Shown piece by piece: positions 23,818-36,300 of a DNA stretch of 64,000 bases (position 1 is the stretch's first letter; each line of letters opens with the position of its first letter). The stretch is from Microbotryomycetes sp. JL201 (lineage: Eukaryota > Basidiomycota > Microbotryomycetes), in NCBI GenBank assembly GCA_033819885.1, contig JAQYUZ010000018.1:62001-126000 (forward strand). The letters run 5' to 3'. The notes beneath the pieces were generated by a model. The model saw nothing but the letters and a program-made list of their open reading frames with translations. It was not told the origin of the DNA and did not search any database. A program made the position numbers and the translations under genes.

Positions 23818-25814
23818 ATGAGCGTCGACCTTGGATCGTCGTCATCGTTGCCTTCGATTGATCATCTCGTACGCAAAAGCGTCAAGCGTACGCATGCGCT
23901 CTTCTCTGCCGATGATATCTTGGGACCGTCCGCAACCTCGCAGGACGATGCAGACAGAGCGTGAGTCATCATCCACAGCCACAGGTACGACATGGACGAG
24001 CAAGACTACTGACATACAACGGTGTGCAGAACAAAGGCACGGCTGACGGCAAAGATCAATGGCGAGTACCGCAACGCAAAGACGTTGCCGGCCGCGCTCC
24101 TCGCACAACAAAAGGGAGGCGCAGGGCCGGCGAGACCGAACGCAGGCTTGCCTCCGCCGTCGCAGGGCTCTGTGCAGCAGCGCAAGATGATTGAAGGTGC
24201 GTCGGCGCTCCATGCGCGTCCATCGCTCGCTCGCCCTTCGGCCGTCTAATCCATGTGACATCCCAATATGAATCAGGTCCGCAAACTTCAATCGGACGGG
24301 CTGTCAACGAGATCTCGTCGCAAGCGTTGACGACAACAGCCGGTGCCAAGGCGGCCGCTGGCGCAGTGCCAGTCTCACACGCCGAACCAACACTCTTGTC
24401 TCAATCGTTAATCAGGAGGCGAGAAGCTCGACAAGTCAAGCCAGATTATCAAGCGCAGTGGAAGCTCATGCGAGTCATCTCTGGCCATTTGGGCTGGGTC
24501 AGAAGCGTAGCAGTCGAGCCCGGAAACAAGTGGTTCGCGACAGGCGCAGGAGACCGTGTAGTCAAGGTCAGTCGGAGACTTGCTTTTCAAGTCTGTTGCA
24601 GAGGCTCATGCCGGCTTGTGATAGATATGGGACATGGCAAGTGGCGAGCTCAAGCTGTCGTTGACCGGTCACATTTCAACGGTTCGAGGCTTGGCCGTCT
24701 CGTCAAGACATCCTTACTTGTTTTCGTGCGCAGAGGACAAGGTGCGTCAGGACCCTGTCACTTTTCACTTTTGAACGAGTTCGAGCTAATGGTTGCGCGT
24801 CCTCCAGATGGTCAAATGTTGGGATCTCGAGACGAACAAGGTCATCAGACATTACCACGGCCACTTGTCGGGCGTCTACTCTCTCAGGCAAGTCGCGACC
24901 GGCGAGTCGTTGCTCTATGCTACAGGACGCTGACCTACGATGAACAGCGTTCACCCGACTCTGGATGTTTTGGTCACGGCGGGACGAGATGCCAGTGCAC
25001 GCGTAAGTGTTCGCTTTCGCTGCGCCTTACATATCTCCCTCTGAGAAGTCGTATGCCCGCAGGTCTGGGACATGCGAACGAAAGCGCAAGTGCACGTGTT
25101 GACTGGCCACACAGCAACCATTGCCGATGTCAAGACGCAAGACTCTGATCCACAAGTGATCACGGCTTCGATGGACTCTACCGTCAGGTCAGTCACAGTT
25201 ATTCCTGCAACAGATTGCGCTCGACACCTGACACGGCAAACCTTGCAGGCTGTGGGACTTGGCGGCCGGGAAGACCATGACGACGCTGACGCACCATCAC
25301 AAGTCGGTGCGGTCGTTGACGATCCATCCTACCGAGTATTCATTTGCGACAGGCTCTGCCGGCGGCAACAACATCAAGAAATGGGCTTGTCCGAACGGCA
25401 CGTTCGTGCACAATTTTGCTGGCCATGACGCCATCATCAACACGATCAACGTCAATCAAGATGGCGTGTTTTTCTCTGGCGGTGAGTTTCGCCAGCATGT
25501 TATAAAAGCGGCCCCTAATGTCTGGCGTATTGACGGAATTTCGCTCGCTCGCGCACGCGTACGTATGCAGCTGACAACGGGTCGATGACGTTCTGGGACT
25601 ACAAGACTGGCTTGCCGTTCCAGACGATGCAAGACATTCCTCAACCTGGATCGCTCGATGCAGAAGCTGGCATCTTTTGCTCGGCGTTTGATCAGACTGG
25701 TACGAGGTTGATCACGGGTGGCGCAGACAAGACGATCAAAGTGAGTGCATAATCATCTTCTGAAAGGCACAACCCGCTGACTTTCCGTATTAGATGTACA
25801 AGGAGGTCGCTTGA
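23818..25814 (+). CDS. PRP46: Pre-mRNA-splicing factor PRP46/PLRG1 (WD40)
   Basis: Component of the Prp19-associated (NTC) spliceosome complex in the nucleus. Ten exons (23818-23960, 24030-24196, 24277-24566, 24625-24741, 24808-24887, 24948-25002, 25063-25187, 25249-25481, 25571-25740, 25794-25814) give 1401 bases, 466 residues. The N-terminus has [15 protein letters not shown] and the family signature [24 protein letters not shown], followed by seven WD repeats, for example [20 protein letters not shown] and [16 protein letters not shown]. It ends GADKTIKMYKEVA. Intron 5 has a GC donor (24888-24889, CTCAG|GCAAGT), needed to give [16 protein letters not shown]. Confidence 0.96.
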
Positions 25815-26234
25815 CCGGGGGAAGAGAAATGCTCGCTGTACAAGTACAAAGTCTGGTTGTAATGCCATGAGATGATATTTGAGGCGCTCTCGTTGTGATG
25901 GAAGTCTAGCCCGAGTCAGAACCCTGGCCGGATGTATGATCGCCGCGCCGAGGTCAGCTTGTCGCCAGCCTGTCTTTCTGCCCTGTCAGCCCATCCCCGC
26001 GAGTACACCTGTGTCAGTCCGTTGTAGAGAAAGTTCAAGTTGCTCGGGAACTCGAACGCTGTCGCCCAGCTGCCCACATCGGCGTCAATAGGTCAACAGT
26101 GCGTTCATTCAACAAACGCCGCCCTCTCGGCAGCCTGAACGCCATCTAGCATAACACGTGGACGTTGGCCATCAAACTACCTCATTACTCCTACTCGACC
26201 GCATCGCTAGCCTCAGGGATAGGCTTCAGTGGCG
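25815..26234. other. Intergenic region, 420 bp
   Basis: Tandem intergenic DNA between PRP46 and the GBD/FH3 gene. No feature stands out. Confidence 0.5.
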
Positions 26235-29200
26235 ATGGCTGCCAAGCCGTCATTGCTGCGCAAGATCGTCACGGGCGTGCACGACCCCGTCAGCCCGGCC
26301 GAGCACGTCGATCGTTGGAACGGCAAACAGTCTGATGCGGCTATCCAAGCAGGAGGTCGAGTTGCGTCCATGGTTGATCAGTTTGAACGCGCGAGCTTGT
26401 CGGACAAACACTCGCCGCGCCACATCAACATGACTTGCCAAGTCGCATCTCCCCCTCGTCAATCAGCAGCAACTAGACCCCTTGAAGCATCGTCTGCGAA
26501 TAGCGACCTTCAGCAACACCGTCAGAACCAACTTTCGGCAAAAGCGGAATTCTCAAGCCCGACTGTCGTGCCTGCTGCACTTTTTCAAAAGCAGCAGGTT
26601 CAGTCATCAAGATGTACGCCACCCTCATCGCCTGCTCGCCCGAGTCGATTTCAAATCGCATCGCCCAAAATGACCGCTGCAGCTCAAGCAGCGTCAGCAC
26701 CCTCAGACAAGGAAAATCGCCGCATCGACTTTCACGAACGACCTTTGCCGCACGTGCCTGCCCGAGCGCACCCCTCTTGTCAAGGATCTCCGAGCGACAG
26801 TCAAGTCAGCTCGGTTCCGACTGCGGCCACACGCGACTCGAGCGCGACCCACGCTGGCAGTCTCGCCACTGCTTTTGGGGCCACAGCCGAATGCAGCGAG
26901 ATTGTTTCACTCGAGCCCGACCTGAAAACGGCCGTTCTTGGTGCAGCGGACGCCGTCTCAAGCCAGGTCGAGTCACGTCGCGACATTCAGTGGAACCACG
27001 ATGCACCTGCACGAGCTCCTGATGTGCAGCTCGCTCCTCCTCGTATCATTGAGACTGCTCCCACTCCACAAAAGTCAGCTCAAGTCGCTAGTCGCCGCGA
27101 CGGAAACGCCCCTTCTTCGCCACTGTCAAGTCCTCGAAAGCCGTCGCCGCCGATGCCGCCTCGGCGACAGATGTCAAGATTTACCGAAGACTTGCCTCCG
27201 TCTCCTCCGCTTCAACAACTATTGCCTCCGCACACGCAGCAGCAGTACAGCCCCTTGCCGCTTGACACGCCTTCTCCCTTGACCAACGACAACCCATCAA
27301 CGCCAGCGATTGAAAGGCCACGACGTACAAGAGCGTCGACCGTCGGCACAGACCGCCGTCCTCTCGTAACGCCACTGCAGACGCCTGAAGCGCGGTCTGA
27401 AAGCTTTGAGGAGCGAACGATTCGAGTGGAGACTGCCTTTGCCGCATTGCTCGTGAGCCACATCATTTTCTTGGCTGTGCGATGATCTGAACAGTACGGT
27501 CCTCGCACAGAACTCTATGCAACTGCCAGACCGGACTGTCAGGGACAAGATGCTTCAACTGAGCTTGATTGTCAAGGAGGAAATGGTCAGATCCAGCGAA
27601 CACGCACGTGAAAAATCAAGCAATTCGAATGGGAGTACTAGCAGTCCTTTTCAAAGACCTGGATCGCCTTTCAAGCCTACTCACCGACGAGGCCGATCAT
27701 TGGTAGAACCAAACACGACTCCGATACAGAGAAGTCCGGTCCAAATTGACGAAACGACGGGTGACGCCATTGTCATGCCAGTTTCACCGACGATGACGGG
27801 ACCTGCGACACCAAAGTCGTCAAGGTTTGTGCGAAAGACCAAGTCGACCACATCTTTGAGACCCGCTTCGGCCGTCGCTTTGCGCATCTCCACAGACGCT
27901 GAACAAGATGTACATGGGCGGTCGACTTCATCGGCGAAGAGACCGGGACATGCGAGGACAAGGTCTGGAAGCTCGTTGTTTCGCTCGTTGGGCAAGGCGG
28001 CCGGTTTGCCTATCAAAGACGGTTCAAGCTCGCCGGTTCTCCCGGGGGGAGCAGGAAGTTTCCAATCCGAACAACTCGAGTCCGTTCAGTGGTGGGCGAA
28101 GCGAATTCAGTTTGCAAGTTGTGCCGTGTTGGATCCAAAAGAAGTAGGCAAACTGAGAGGCAGGTTGAGGAACGAACCTCCGACCTGGGTCAGAGAATTT
28201 GTCAAACTGGGAGGTTACAAAGGGTTGTTGATGCGGCTGAAAGAGCTGCTAGAGGTCGAATGGAGGTGAGTGCGACTGACTTTGCTGGGACAGATCTATG
28301 CTGAGACGCGTCCTGGCATCGATAGGGAAGAACAACATGACGACCAAGTTCTGCACGAACTGTTGCGCTGCTTCAAAGCATTGACACTGACGTCGGTGGG
28401 TTTGTCTGTGGCTGACGGCACAACTTATATGTGGCTGACATGCCTCGAAATGACAGTCCGGACGTCGTTCTCTGGCTAGCCAGCCACCAGTCCCCTTTGC
28501 CTCGTTTGCCGATCTATTATTTTCAGACAAACGACCAGGCGATCTTCCTTGTCGTCAACTGCTCGTCGAACTTTTGCACTCTTTGTATGATGTTTGTCCT
28601 GCGCGTGCGCAACCTATTCCGCGCCGATCGGTCGAATGGAAGGATGCTGCGCTCATCAAGCTTGATGCTTCGACGAGTCCCGCAGGGAGTATCGGCAGCA
28701 ATAGCAGTCACAACAGCGACAGCACCGTCAGTCACTCGCACACGTCGGCTCCAGCCGTTATCCGTCGGTACACCAGAAAAGCCAAAGCTTTCGATTCCGA
28801 TGACTCTGCAGACGAGCGTGATGCTCTTGGCGACAGTCCGTCAATGAAGGAAGAAAGAATCCGAATGACGCACTTGATGGTGCACAGTCTTGTTCAAGGG
28901 CCAGTCGACGAAAAGGAAGAGAGTAGGGTAGAGTTTATCAAGGACGCTCACAAAGTGCGAAGGTTCAGGATCTGGGTGAAAGAGATGTCTGACGTTGTGC
29001 GAGACTACTTTTGGTCAGTCTGCACGCCGTTGTTTTCTCCGTCGTCATGGCTCGTTAACGAGCTGTTTGACGTGATGTAGGATATTCTGTCATTCCCAGA
29101 ATCTCATCTGGACGCTCGAACAAGTCGATGTCGATGCTGTGGAGAGGCCGAAAGTTCCTTCCGGCATGACTGGTGGAGTAGAGTACGAAGCCATGGCCTA

Positions 29201-29686
29201 TGCCGTGAGTCCTTTGCCGCAAGCGAGGTCCGACCATGGCTGACGCCGCTCTTAGTCGGCGCATTTTCGACTCATCAACGCGATCGCGAGAAACTGCGCA
29301 TCAACCGATGAAGCTTTCCAATTCCACAATGACTTGTTCGAGTCTGGATTTGAACGGGTCTTGCTTGTCAGTCCAAGCTGGAATTCTCGTTCTTGACGGT
29401 TTTGCGATCTGGCATTGACTATTAGTTCGTGCAGACGCTTCGCCGAGCCTCGACGACGTACTATCCAACTTTGCACTTGGGACTATCTCGGTACGTCGCC
29501 CTCGCACGATCAGTCAGGTTCAACCTCGGTCCAAGGATCTTGTCCTGCCTCGATTCGAGACATCTGAGGCCGGAAGAACGAATGGTCGTGCAAGTCGCTC
29601 AGCAAAAGGCCGCGGCGGCTGCTCAACAACAACACGCTTTACAGCAACACCAAGCACCGCAATTGGGAGATTTACATTTCTCCTGA
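26235..29686 (+). CDS. Formin-type GBD/FH3 domain protein lacking FH2
   Basis: Seven exons (26235-27452, 27511-28265, 28326-28395, 28484-29013, 29081-29204, 29256-29366, 29426-29686) give 3069 bases, 1022 residues. The first 380 residues are Ser/Pro-rich with proline runs (PPRRQMS, LPPSPPLQQLLPP). The armadillo-like Rho-binding region follows: FAALLNSMQLPDRTVRDKML, then after a basic insert WVREFVKLGGYKGLLMRLKELLEVEW, VLHELLRCFKALTLTS, LVHSLVQGPVDEKE, and FRLINAIARNCASTDEAFQFHNDLFESGFERVL, which is the FH3 pattern of diaphanous formins. It then stops after a short Gln/Ala-rich helix, with no FH1 or FH2 actin-assembly domain. A role as a Rho effector or formin competitor is inferred. The acceptor of exon 4 is the best of two close choices. 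Confidence 0.85.
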
Positions 29687-29843
29687 GTCCTTGTCATGGT
29701 TTAAAGCTTTGAGATACTGCGTTATATCGACTCGGACGAGATTTAGACCGTGTGTTCCTTTCATTTCGTCTGTAGTCTATCGGGATTTTTTTGGATTTCG
29801 TTGGTTTGCATTCGCCTTCGTCCTCTCTTCTACATTTGGCTCT

Positions 29844-31743
29844 TCACCGCTTCAACCGTTTCACTACGGAGGATGAGACCGCTTGACTTCCAGAATCGGC
29901 GATGTGTAATCCATTTGATTGAGCTTGTGGCTGCCGTTGCTCTATTTTGACGGCTGTCGCTCCTTTCACACTTTCGCTCCTCCTTTGAACGACGTTCTCG
30001 ACCCATTCTCGACGCAAAAAACCAATCCTGTCCGCCGTCGGTTTGGCCGCTAACACTTGATTTCGAACTTGTTCAAGATCGAGTTGATAAACTGACAATA
30101 TTGCCGACTTGGAATCAAATTTGATTCTGAATACTGGCCAATGATCAAACGTTGCTTTGTCGTCGTCGTTGTCAATGTCATTCTTGTCATTTTGGTTTCT
30201 GTCGACGTGTTTGAGAAATCGTTGATTTTTGTCGTGCATGGGATTGGATGACGAGATTGTTTCGGTGACGAATGACAGTATCTTTGAACTTGTGGACAAG
30301 AGAACGTTCTTGTCCCATGCGTGAGGCTTACCCCGAACACTGCGTTAACGCGCCTTTCGAGAGTCAGTGGGAGTTGTTCGGCTCATAAGAGAATTTTGCG
30401 AATTGACTGACAGCCGAGGTAGTTCTAGTGTTTTGAACTCTTGAACTGTCGTGAGAATTCCTGATCGGTCTCTGAAACCGACAATGACAGTCGGAACGCC
30501 AAGCAGGACTGGAACCAGTGTCAGAATGACGAAACACGAATCAAAGGACATGTTTAGGCTGACATGATTGCGCGAAATGCTTGATGAGTTTGTTCCTATA
30601 CATTGAACGGAGCGTATGAGAGGCAGTTCGATTTCGAGTTCGTGCTTCCCGTGATCGACTTACTTTTCGAAATTGACTTCGTCGCGCTCGTTCTTGATAA
30701 TCATGTTGGTTTTTAGTTCGACAAAATCATTCGTTGAAACTTTGAAATGGCCATTCGTAGCGTGGGTAAAAGGTCTCGGTCGGATACAGTCGACTTCACC
30801 ACCGAGGATCATACGGTGTCCGTCAAGATTTGTTTTGACAATGCTGCACCATTGGACATTTGTGTTGTTTGGACCAGGATTAGATGTACTATGGGATACC
30901 ATGTGACCTTCAAAGGCAATGCCGTGGTATGCAAACCTTTTAGATGAGGCTTCGCTTGACGCTTTCGCAGCCAACTTTGCAGGCGAGTTGGCGTCCTCGA
31001 GATACAGCGCATCCTGTTGGGAGGGGGATTGAGCAAACATGTCGTGCAGGTCAAGAGGACAACTGACATCCATCATCATAGCGTTCATCTCCCAACCTAG
31101 GGCCCTATCATCGACGCTATCGTACGATGCTAGCATGAGTCTCGTCATCATTCCTCTCCACGTAAACACTTTGTTCCTGTCTAGACAATCTTTTGCGAAA
31201 CCTGTTTGGTCTCGCTTGTGCCACTTGTCGAGGCTGAATTTCGAAAAAGTTGGTCAGTTTCACTTTGCTTTGAGCGAGACTGCACGCAAGAGACACAAAG
31301 GCAGCTCACGTGTCAAGCAAAGCGTCCAAACCTTCGTCAACCGACTCGTCTCTCCAGATACATTCCTCGAATCCTTTGTTCAGATCGAGTCTCGACGATG
31401 GCGCTTGAGGCAACCATTTCCTTTCGTCTGCCAACCAACCCAAACTCGCATTCGAAGAATCGTCATCAGCATTGAGCAGTTGTCTCGTTGACGAGTATGA
31501 AAACTGAGTGAGGTGAACAGGTTGCTGAAATGCGGCTGCCCGATTCACAGGCGACGACGGGGATGGAACTCGCCAAGTGCTGGCCGGATTAACGGACGAG
31601 ATTGTGTCGTGAGGTTGTACTGCGTCAGCCGATGGGCCTGCGACACGTGCTGGAGCATCCCCTCGACCGGTATCAACCCGCTGGCGTTTGACGCGGCGAG
31701 GTTCGTCATACTCATCTGCATCGCCACAACTCTGCGTCGACAT
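29844..31743 (-). CDS. RAI1: Decapping nuclease RAI1/DXO family
   Basis: Removes incomplete 5' caps from RNA and partners the exonuclease Rat1 in the nucleus. Five exons (31743-31310, 31176-30664, 30595-30564, 30508-30412, 30339-29844; 1572 bases, 523 residues). Motifs: LNKGFEECIWRDESVDEGLDALLD, FTWRGMMTRLM, GWEMNAMMMDV, the metal-binding GGEVDC and DFVELKTN, then FAQSFLLGVPTVIVGFRD and LVRGKPHAWDK. The longer length than yeast RAI1 (387) comes from a Ser-rich N-terminus of about 90 residues and an Asp/Asn-rich insert near residue 395. Its 3' end faces that of the GBD/FH3 gene 157 bp away. Confidence 0.95.
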
Positions 31744-31918
31744 GAGTATGGGCGAGTGATCGACGGACGGGGGGTGTCTGCGAAGGGTGCAGCACGGGCA
31801 AAAGTCGTACGGTCACGTGAAGCAAGATGTTTGCAAGTTATTCATGAGCGATGTACTATTTCTGGTCACAGAGTGCCGAGTCAAATACTGTTACAAGATA
31901 TGGGCAACTCTTGCGTGT

Positions 31919-32940
31919 TTAGAATCCCCGGCCCGTCTCGCGCTTGTTCTCCTCGTACTCGTGCCATCCGAGCAAACCCTGAGATCCGAACCAAGCGCCG
32001 AGGCCGAGGACGGTGGCGGTGACGGCGCGCCTGTCCCATCGTGGCAAATCTTTGTTTGACCAGGCCCACAAGCCGACAGAGCCGACGACGGCCAAGTTGA
32101 TGGCGCCGATCAAGCCTGCAGTCGCAACCGGATACTTGCGCGCCGTCTCGCGTGCGTCCTTGTCGAGCTCTGAAGCTTTACGTTGCAGCTTTTTGGCCTG
32201 TTGAGGGGGCGGAGTCAAGTGTGTGGGTGAGCGCTTTGCGCAGATAGTTGATTTGGCAGCGTGGCGGGAAACGGAGTGATGCGCACGCGATGCCGCTGAC
32301 TGACCTCTTTTTCGGCATCTTTTTTAAATTCGCTGCCTCGCTTTTCTGCCTCTGCTTTAAACTCTTTGCCCTTGCGCTGAGCGTCCTTTGCCCACTGCTT
32401 GCCCTTTGCCTCTGCGTCATCCAAAAATTGCTTGCCCTTGTCTGCGGCATCGTCGACGGCCTCGCGTGCGTCGTCCATAGCTTCTTGACCGCGCTTGTGA
32501 GCGTCGTCGGCGGCGCGTTTGACGTCGCGCTCGGCGTTTGAAGCGGCTTGCTGCGCGTTCAAGTGCACTTCGTTGGCCGTGTCCTGCGCATGCTCGCTGG
32601 CGTGCTCAATACCTTGGCGGATGCGCTCTGCCTCGTCAGAGTCGACGACTGCCGGATCGTGAGCGTGCGCACAGGAGCGGACGGTTGCCATTCAAACGTG
32701 CGCGTCATCCAAAGACGATCCGAGACGCAAACAAGCAAGACGAAGGAAGCACACACGAGTCAGCCTTGACCTCGTTCTATCGTCATTGTCAGGCTCCTGC
32801 ATGGGCGACTGACCCTGCACGTTGCCATGTGGCTCTTCTGCCGTGGCGGCGGCCGAATGACCTTCGAGCAAGTTTGGGTCTGGTTGCGCGCCGTGGTCGC
32901 CGCCTTCAATGTTGTGCTTGGCAACAGATGCGTAACTCAT
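31919..32940 (-). CDS. OM14-like mitochondrial outer-membrane protein with LEA-like repeats
   Basis: Three exons (32940-32757, 32648-32305, 32197-31919; 807 bases, 268 residues). The start MSYASVAKHN and DPNLLEG resemble the N-terminus of fungal OM14-domain proteins. The middle 110 residues are a highly charged, Ala/Lys/Asp-rich amphipathic region with repeating DDAREAVDDAADKGKQFLDDAEAKG-type 11-residue units like those of LEA proteins. The C-terminus has two hydrophobic segments, VATAGLIGAINLAVVGSVGLWAW and AVTATVLGLGAWFGSQGLLG. In yeast OM14 acts as an outer-membrane receptor for ribosomes and in porin complexes; that function is inferred. The donor of exon 1 (GTGTGT) was chosen by frame. 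Confidence 0.75.
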
Positions 32941-33369
32941 ACTTCTGGGTCGGTTTGTCAAGAGTTTGAGGTAGAGCGCGAGGCGATGCAAAGGCGAAGG
33001 AAGGGAGAACCAAGGGACCTGAGGCGATGACGTCAACTATAAGGTGGGCCTTGAGCCAGTTGATTCGTACTCAAGTATAGGTCCGGCCATCGAGCGTCAA
33101 CTTGTACAGAAGCTGTGTGCCAGCTCGACCACTTGTGGCAAACATGCAACGGCAAAGGGCGGTCACGTGAGTGGACAGGAGGCAATACGCCATTTGTCTG
33201 TCAGTGCGCATTTGGCGAAAACAATGAATCACCTTGATCTCGCGATGTGGTACCGAGACGTAGGGAAAAGAGTCTTTCGAATGCATGTGTTTTCGTCGAC
33301 GAGTCGCGCCGGACTTGGCGCGGTGCGCTGTGTCTCATCACAGGGGCTGCCTGACGCGCGACGGTTGAC
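32941..33369. promoter_or_regulatory. Divergent promoter between the OM14-like gene and CLASP
   Basis: 429 bp with no supported gene; both flanking genes start here. Confidence 0.45.
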
Positions 33370-36300
33370 ATGCCAAAGGCCGTTGAGCCCGATCGGATAC
33401 CTGTGAGTGTGTGCTTGTGACTGTGGTGGGCTGTACGGCCAGGCAACGCGGCCGAGCGATCAGTCAACACGAGCAATGCAATGCGCCAGGCCGCTGCACG
33501 CCAACATGCGCTGACGACGTAACTGCTTCCGTCTGGACAAAGATACACTCGGCGTCTCAGCTGCAAGCCGAGCTCGCCACGCTCTTGTCATGGCTGCAGA
33601 AGGACGAGACGGAGCACAGCTGGGAGCAGATTGACAAGGCACTCAAGCGATTCCACGCCGTCGTCAGAGGCGGCGCAGCAAAACAATTCCCAGACGACCT
33701 CGCAAGAGGGCTCAGAGACAAGCCAGTCGCGACGGGCATCATCAGATGCGTGAGTGCCGGCTCGCTCGCGCTCGTTCATCTCGTTTGATACTCTGACGCC
33801 GCTCATCGAACAACGACAGCTCATCAGCGAACGGACACGACTCAGCGGCACTGCGCTTGATCTGATCGCGGCCACGACCCGACTCGGATCGCAATTTCAA
33901 CCGCTCATGTCGACCTATCTGCCCGTCATCTTGCGCCTCCTGTGCAGAACAAACAAGCTGTACATCGCACGCGCATCTGCAACAGTCACGAGTATCATCC
34001 TTCACACGCACCTCATCGACGTACTCAAGTTTATCGCACAAGAGTGGCGCGCAGAGTCTGGCAAATCTTCCAGCTTTCGCGAAAAGGCAGCAGAGGCCAT
34101 TGCGTGCATGCTGGGTTCCTCCACAGCACCAATATCGACGGCCACGACTGCAACAAATGGCCTACAGGTAGAAAAGGACGCCCTCGAAAAACGAATAGAT
34201 GACTTGGAATGGCTCATCAAGGTCGGCGCTACAGACAGGGAACCAAAAGTGCGAGCAGAGATGAAGAAATGCTGGGAAGTCTACAAGATCACATGGCCTG
34301 AGCGCGTCGCAAGGTGAGCGTGCCAACAGCGTTTCCAGTCTTGCCGACGATCGGTCTCACCCATTCATGTCGTTCCCATCCGTAGCTTTACGGCACCGAT
34401 GACGCCAGTCATTCGTCGTTACCTGAACGTCGCCGCCAATGCAGGGGCTGGCGCCGCACCCTCGGCCTCTGCCGCCGCACGCTCTGCGCCAGTCGTTAAA
34501 AAACCCCGTGTGCCTTCGGCTTTGTCTTCGTCAACTTCGATTCAGACGACCGCTCGCTCAGCCGCTGCTGCTGTTCCCTCGACGAGCACAACAGCAACAG
34601 CCCACCGCATCGGGCCGACTGCTTCGAGCCTGTCCAGGTCCACAGCAAGCTCAAACGCAAAGGCGGGCCCAAGTCGCCATGCGCCTGTCGTGCCTGCTGC
34701 AGTGCCTTTGCCGAGCTCGCCTCCGGCTCCGTCCAAAAATGCTGCTATCGGTCTCGGTCATACATCACGGCACGCGACGGCAGAGGCAGCTCGTTCATTC
34801 AGCGCGTCAAGCGTTGTCTCGAGACCGAAAGACGAGATGTCGGGCAGGCCCGCCGCCACTGCAAAACTCAGCGCATCTGTCAACGGCGGCAGCGAAAGAC
34901 TCACCTCACTTGAAGGTATGAATCTGAACGCATCTCGACCGACTCAAGTTCGAAGACCACCGGTCGAGGTGGATCCGGCACCAGTCGCGTCATCTTCCTC
35001 GTCTAGTCGCTCGACTTCTTCAAGGCCTTTCAAGCCTTCTGCTCCGAATCCTGGCGCCACTGTTGCCGCTAGATCTGCTTCGTCATTCATGTCAAGCTCC
35101 ATGATGGCGAGCGCAGCTGGTTCTTCGAGCATTTCCGCTCCTATGGCGACTGAGCATAGGAAAGCCAGGCGCGTCTTGACTACTTCGACGGCGCCACTTC
35201 CGTCTGTGACGGCAACGACAACTGCCACTCGAACCATGACGACTACTCCATCTGCCACTCCCGCTAGTACACAGTCCTCAACAACAGTCAAACCGTCAAT
35301 CGTTGGTGCACCCTCCAACAGTCTTGCGAGAAGTGCTTCAAGGACAATCAGCAATAACAATGGTGCAATGAGCGGATCAACAAGGGCACATGCGCCGTTC
35401 AGACCTCAACAGCAGCATACCAGTCATACGACCAGGAGAACGGCTGGCATGGCCGGCATCGGAATGGCGAGTAAGAGTACACCATTGGTCGTCGCCAAAA
35501 CGAGTATCGCAGACCAAGACGCGGTTCCAATCGCTTCTAACAATGTCAAAGAATCGGATGTCTACGAGAGACACGATGCGATCGCCGAGGTGACCGATGA
35601 CGGTCTAGTGGACGAGGTACACATGAGCGAGGCTGCTCGGATTCTGAGCCCGGATCAACATCAGATCGACCAGACGCAGGAGCGCATTGTAGAAAAGCTT
35701 TCGATCGACGAGCCAGCGGAAACTGTTCTGCTGCCGGATCAAATCGCAGATACTGCAAAGGACGAGACGAATGAAGAGCGAGTGGTTCAGACAGAGCGTC
35801 TTACAGGACCGGATCCCCTTGAAAGCCAAGAAGCAAAGGTCGAGGTTGGGAGAGACTCGCTCGAGCTCATGTCAGAATCTCTGGAGCATAAGAATGAGAC
35901 CGAAAGACAAGGATTGTTGGTAGAAAGAAGGGACGAAACCGTTTGTGCCCGCGACCTGCAAGAAATCGAGACTGAGCTGGCTGGAGACGAGGAAGACGGC
36001 ATGGAAGATGAGATGCTAGACGAGAGTGGCGAGGCGGAAATTCTTGCAGAGCATGAATCCGAGGGCGAAGATGATGCAGGCTCGGGAGAGCTCCTGGACG
36101 AAGCAGCCGAAGGCGAAGCAGCAAGACAGGATTCAGCCCAAGAGACTGCAGGAAAAGAGACTGAAGTGGAAGACGTTCAAGCTGAACATGTCCAGTCCGT
36201 TCGAATCGTCGACAATGGCGCTGTGGCCGGTCTGGTCAAGCAAGGCACGGGGCGGGATGCCGAATTAAACATTGACGAGGGAGCAGAACTCGCTCGACCG

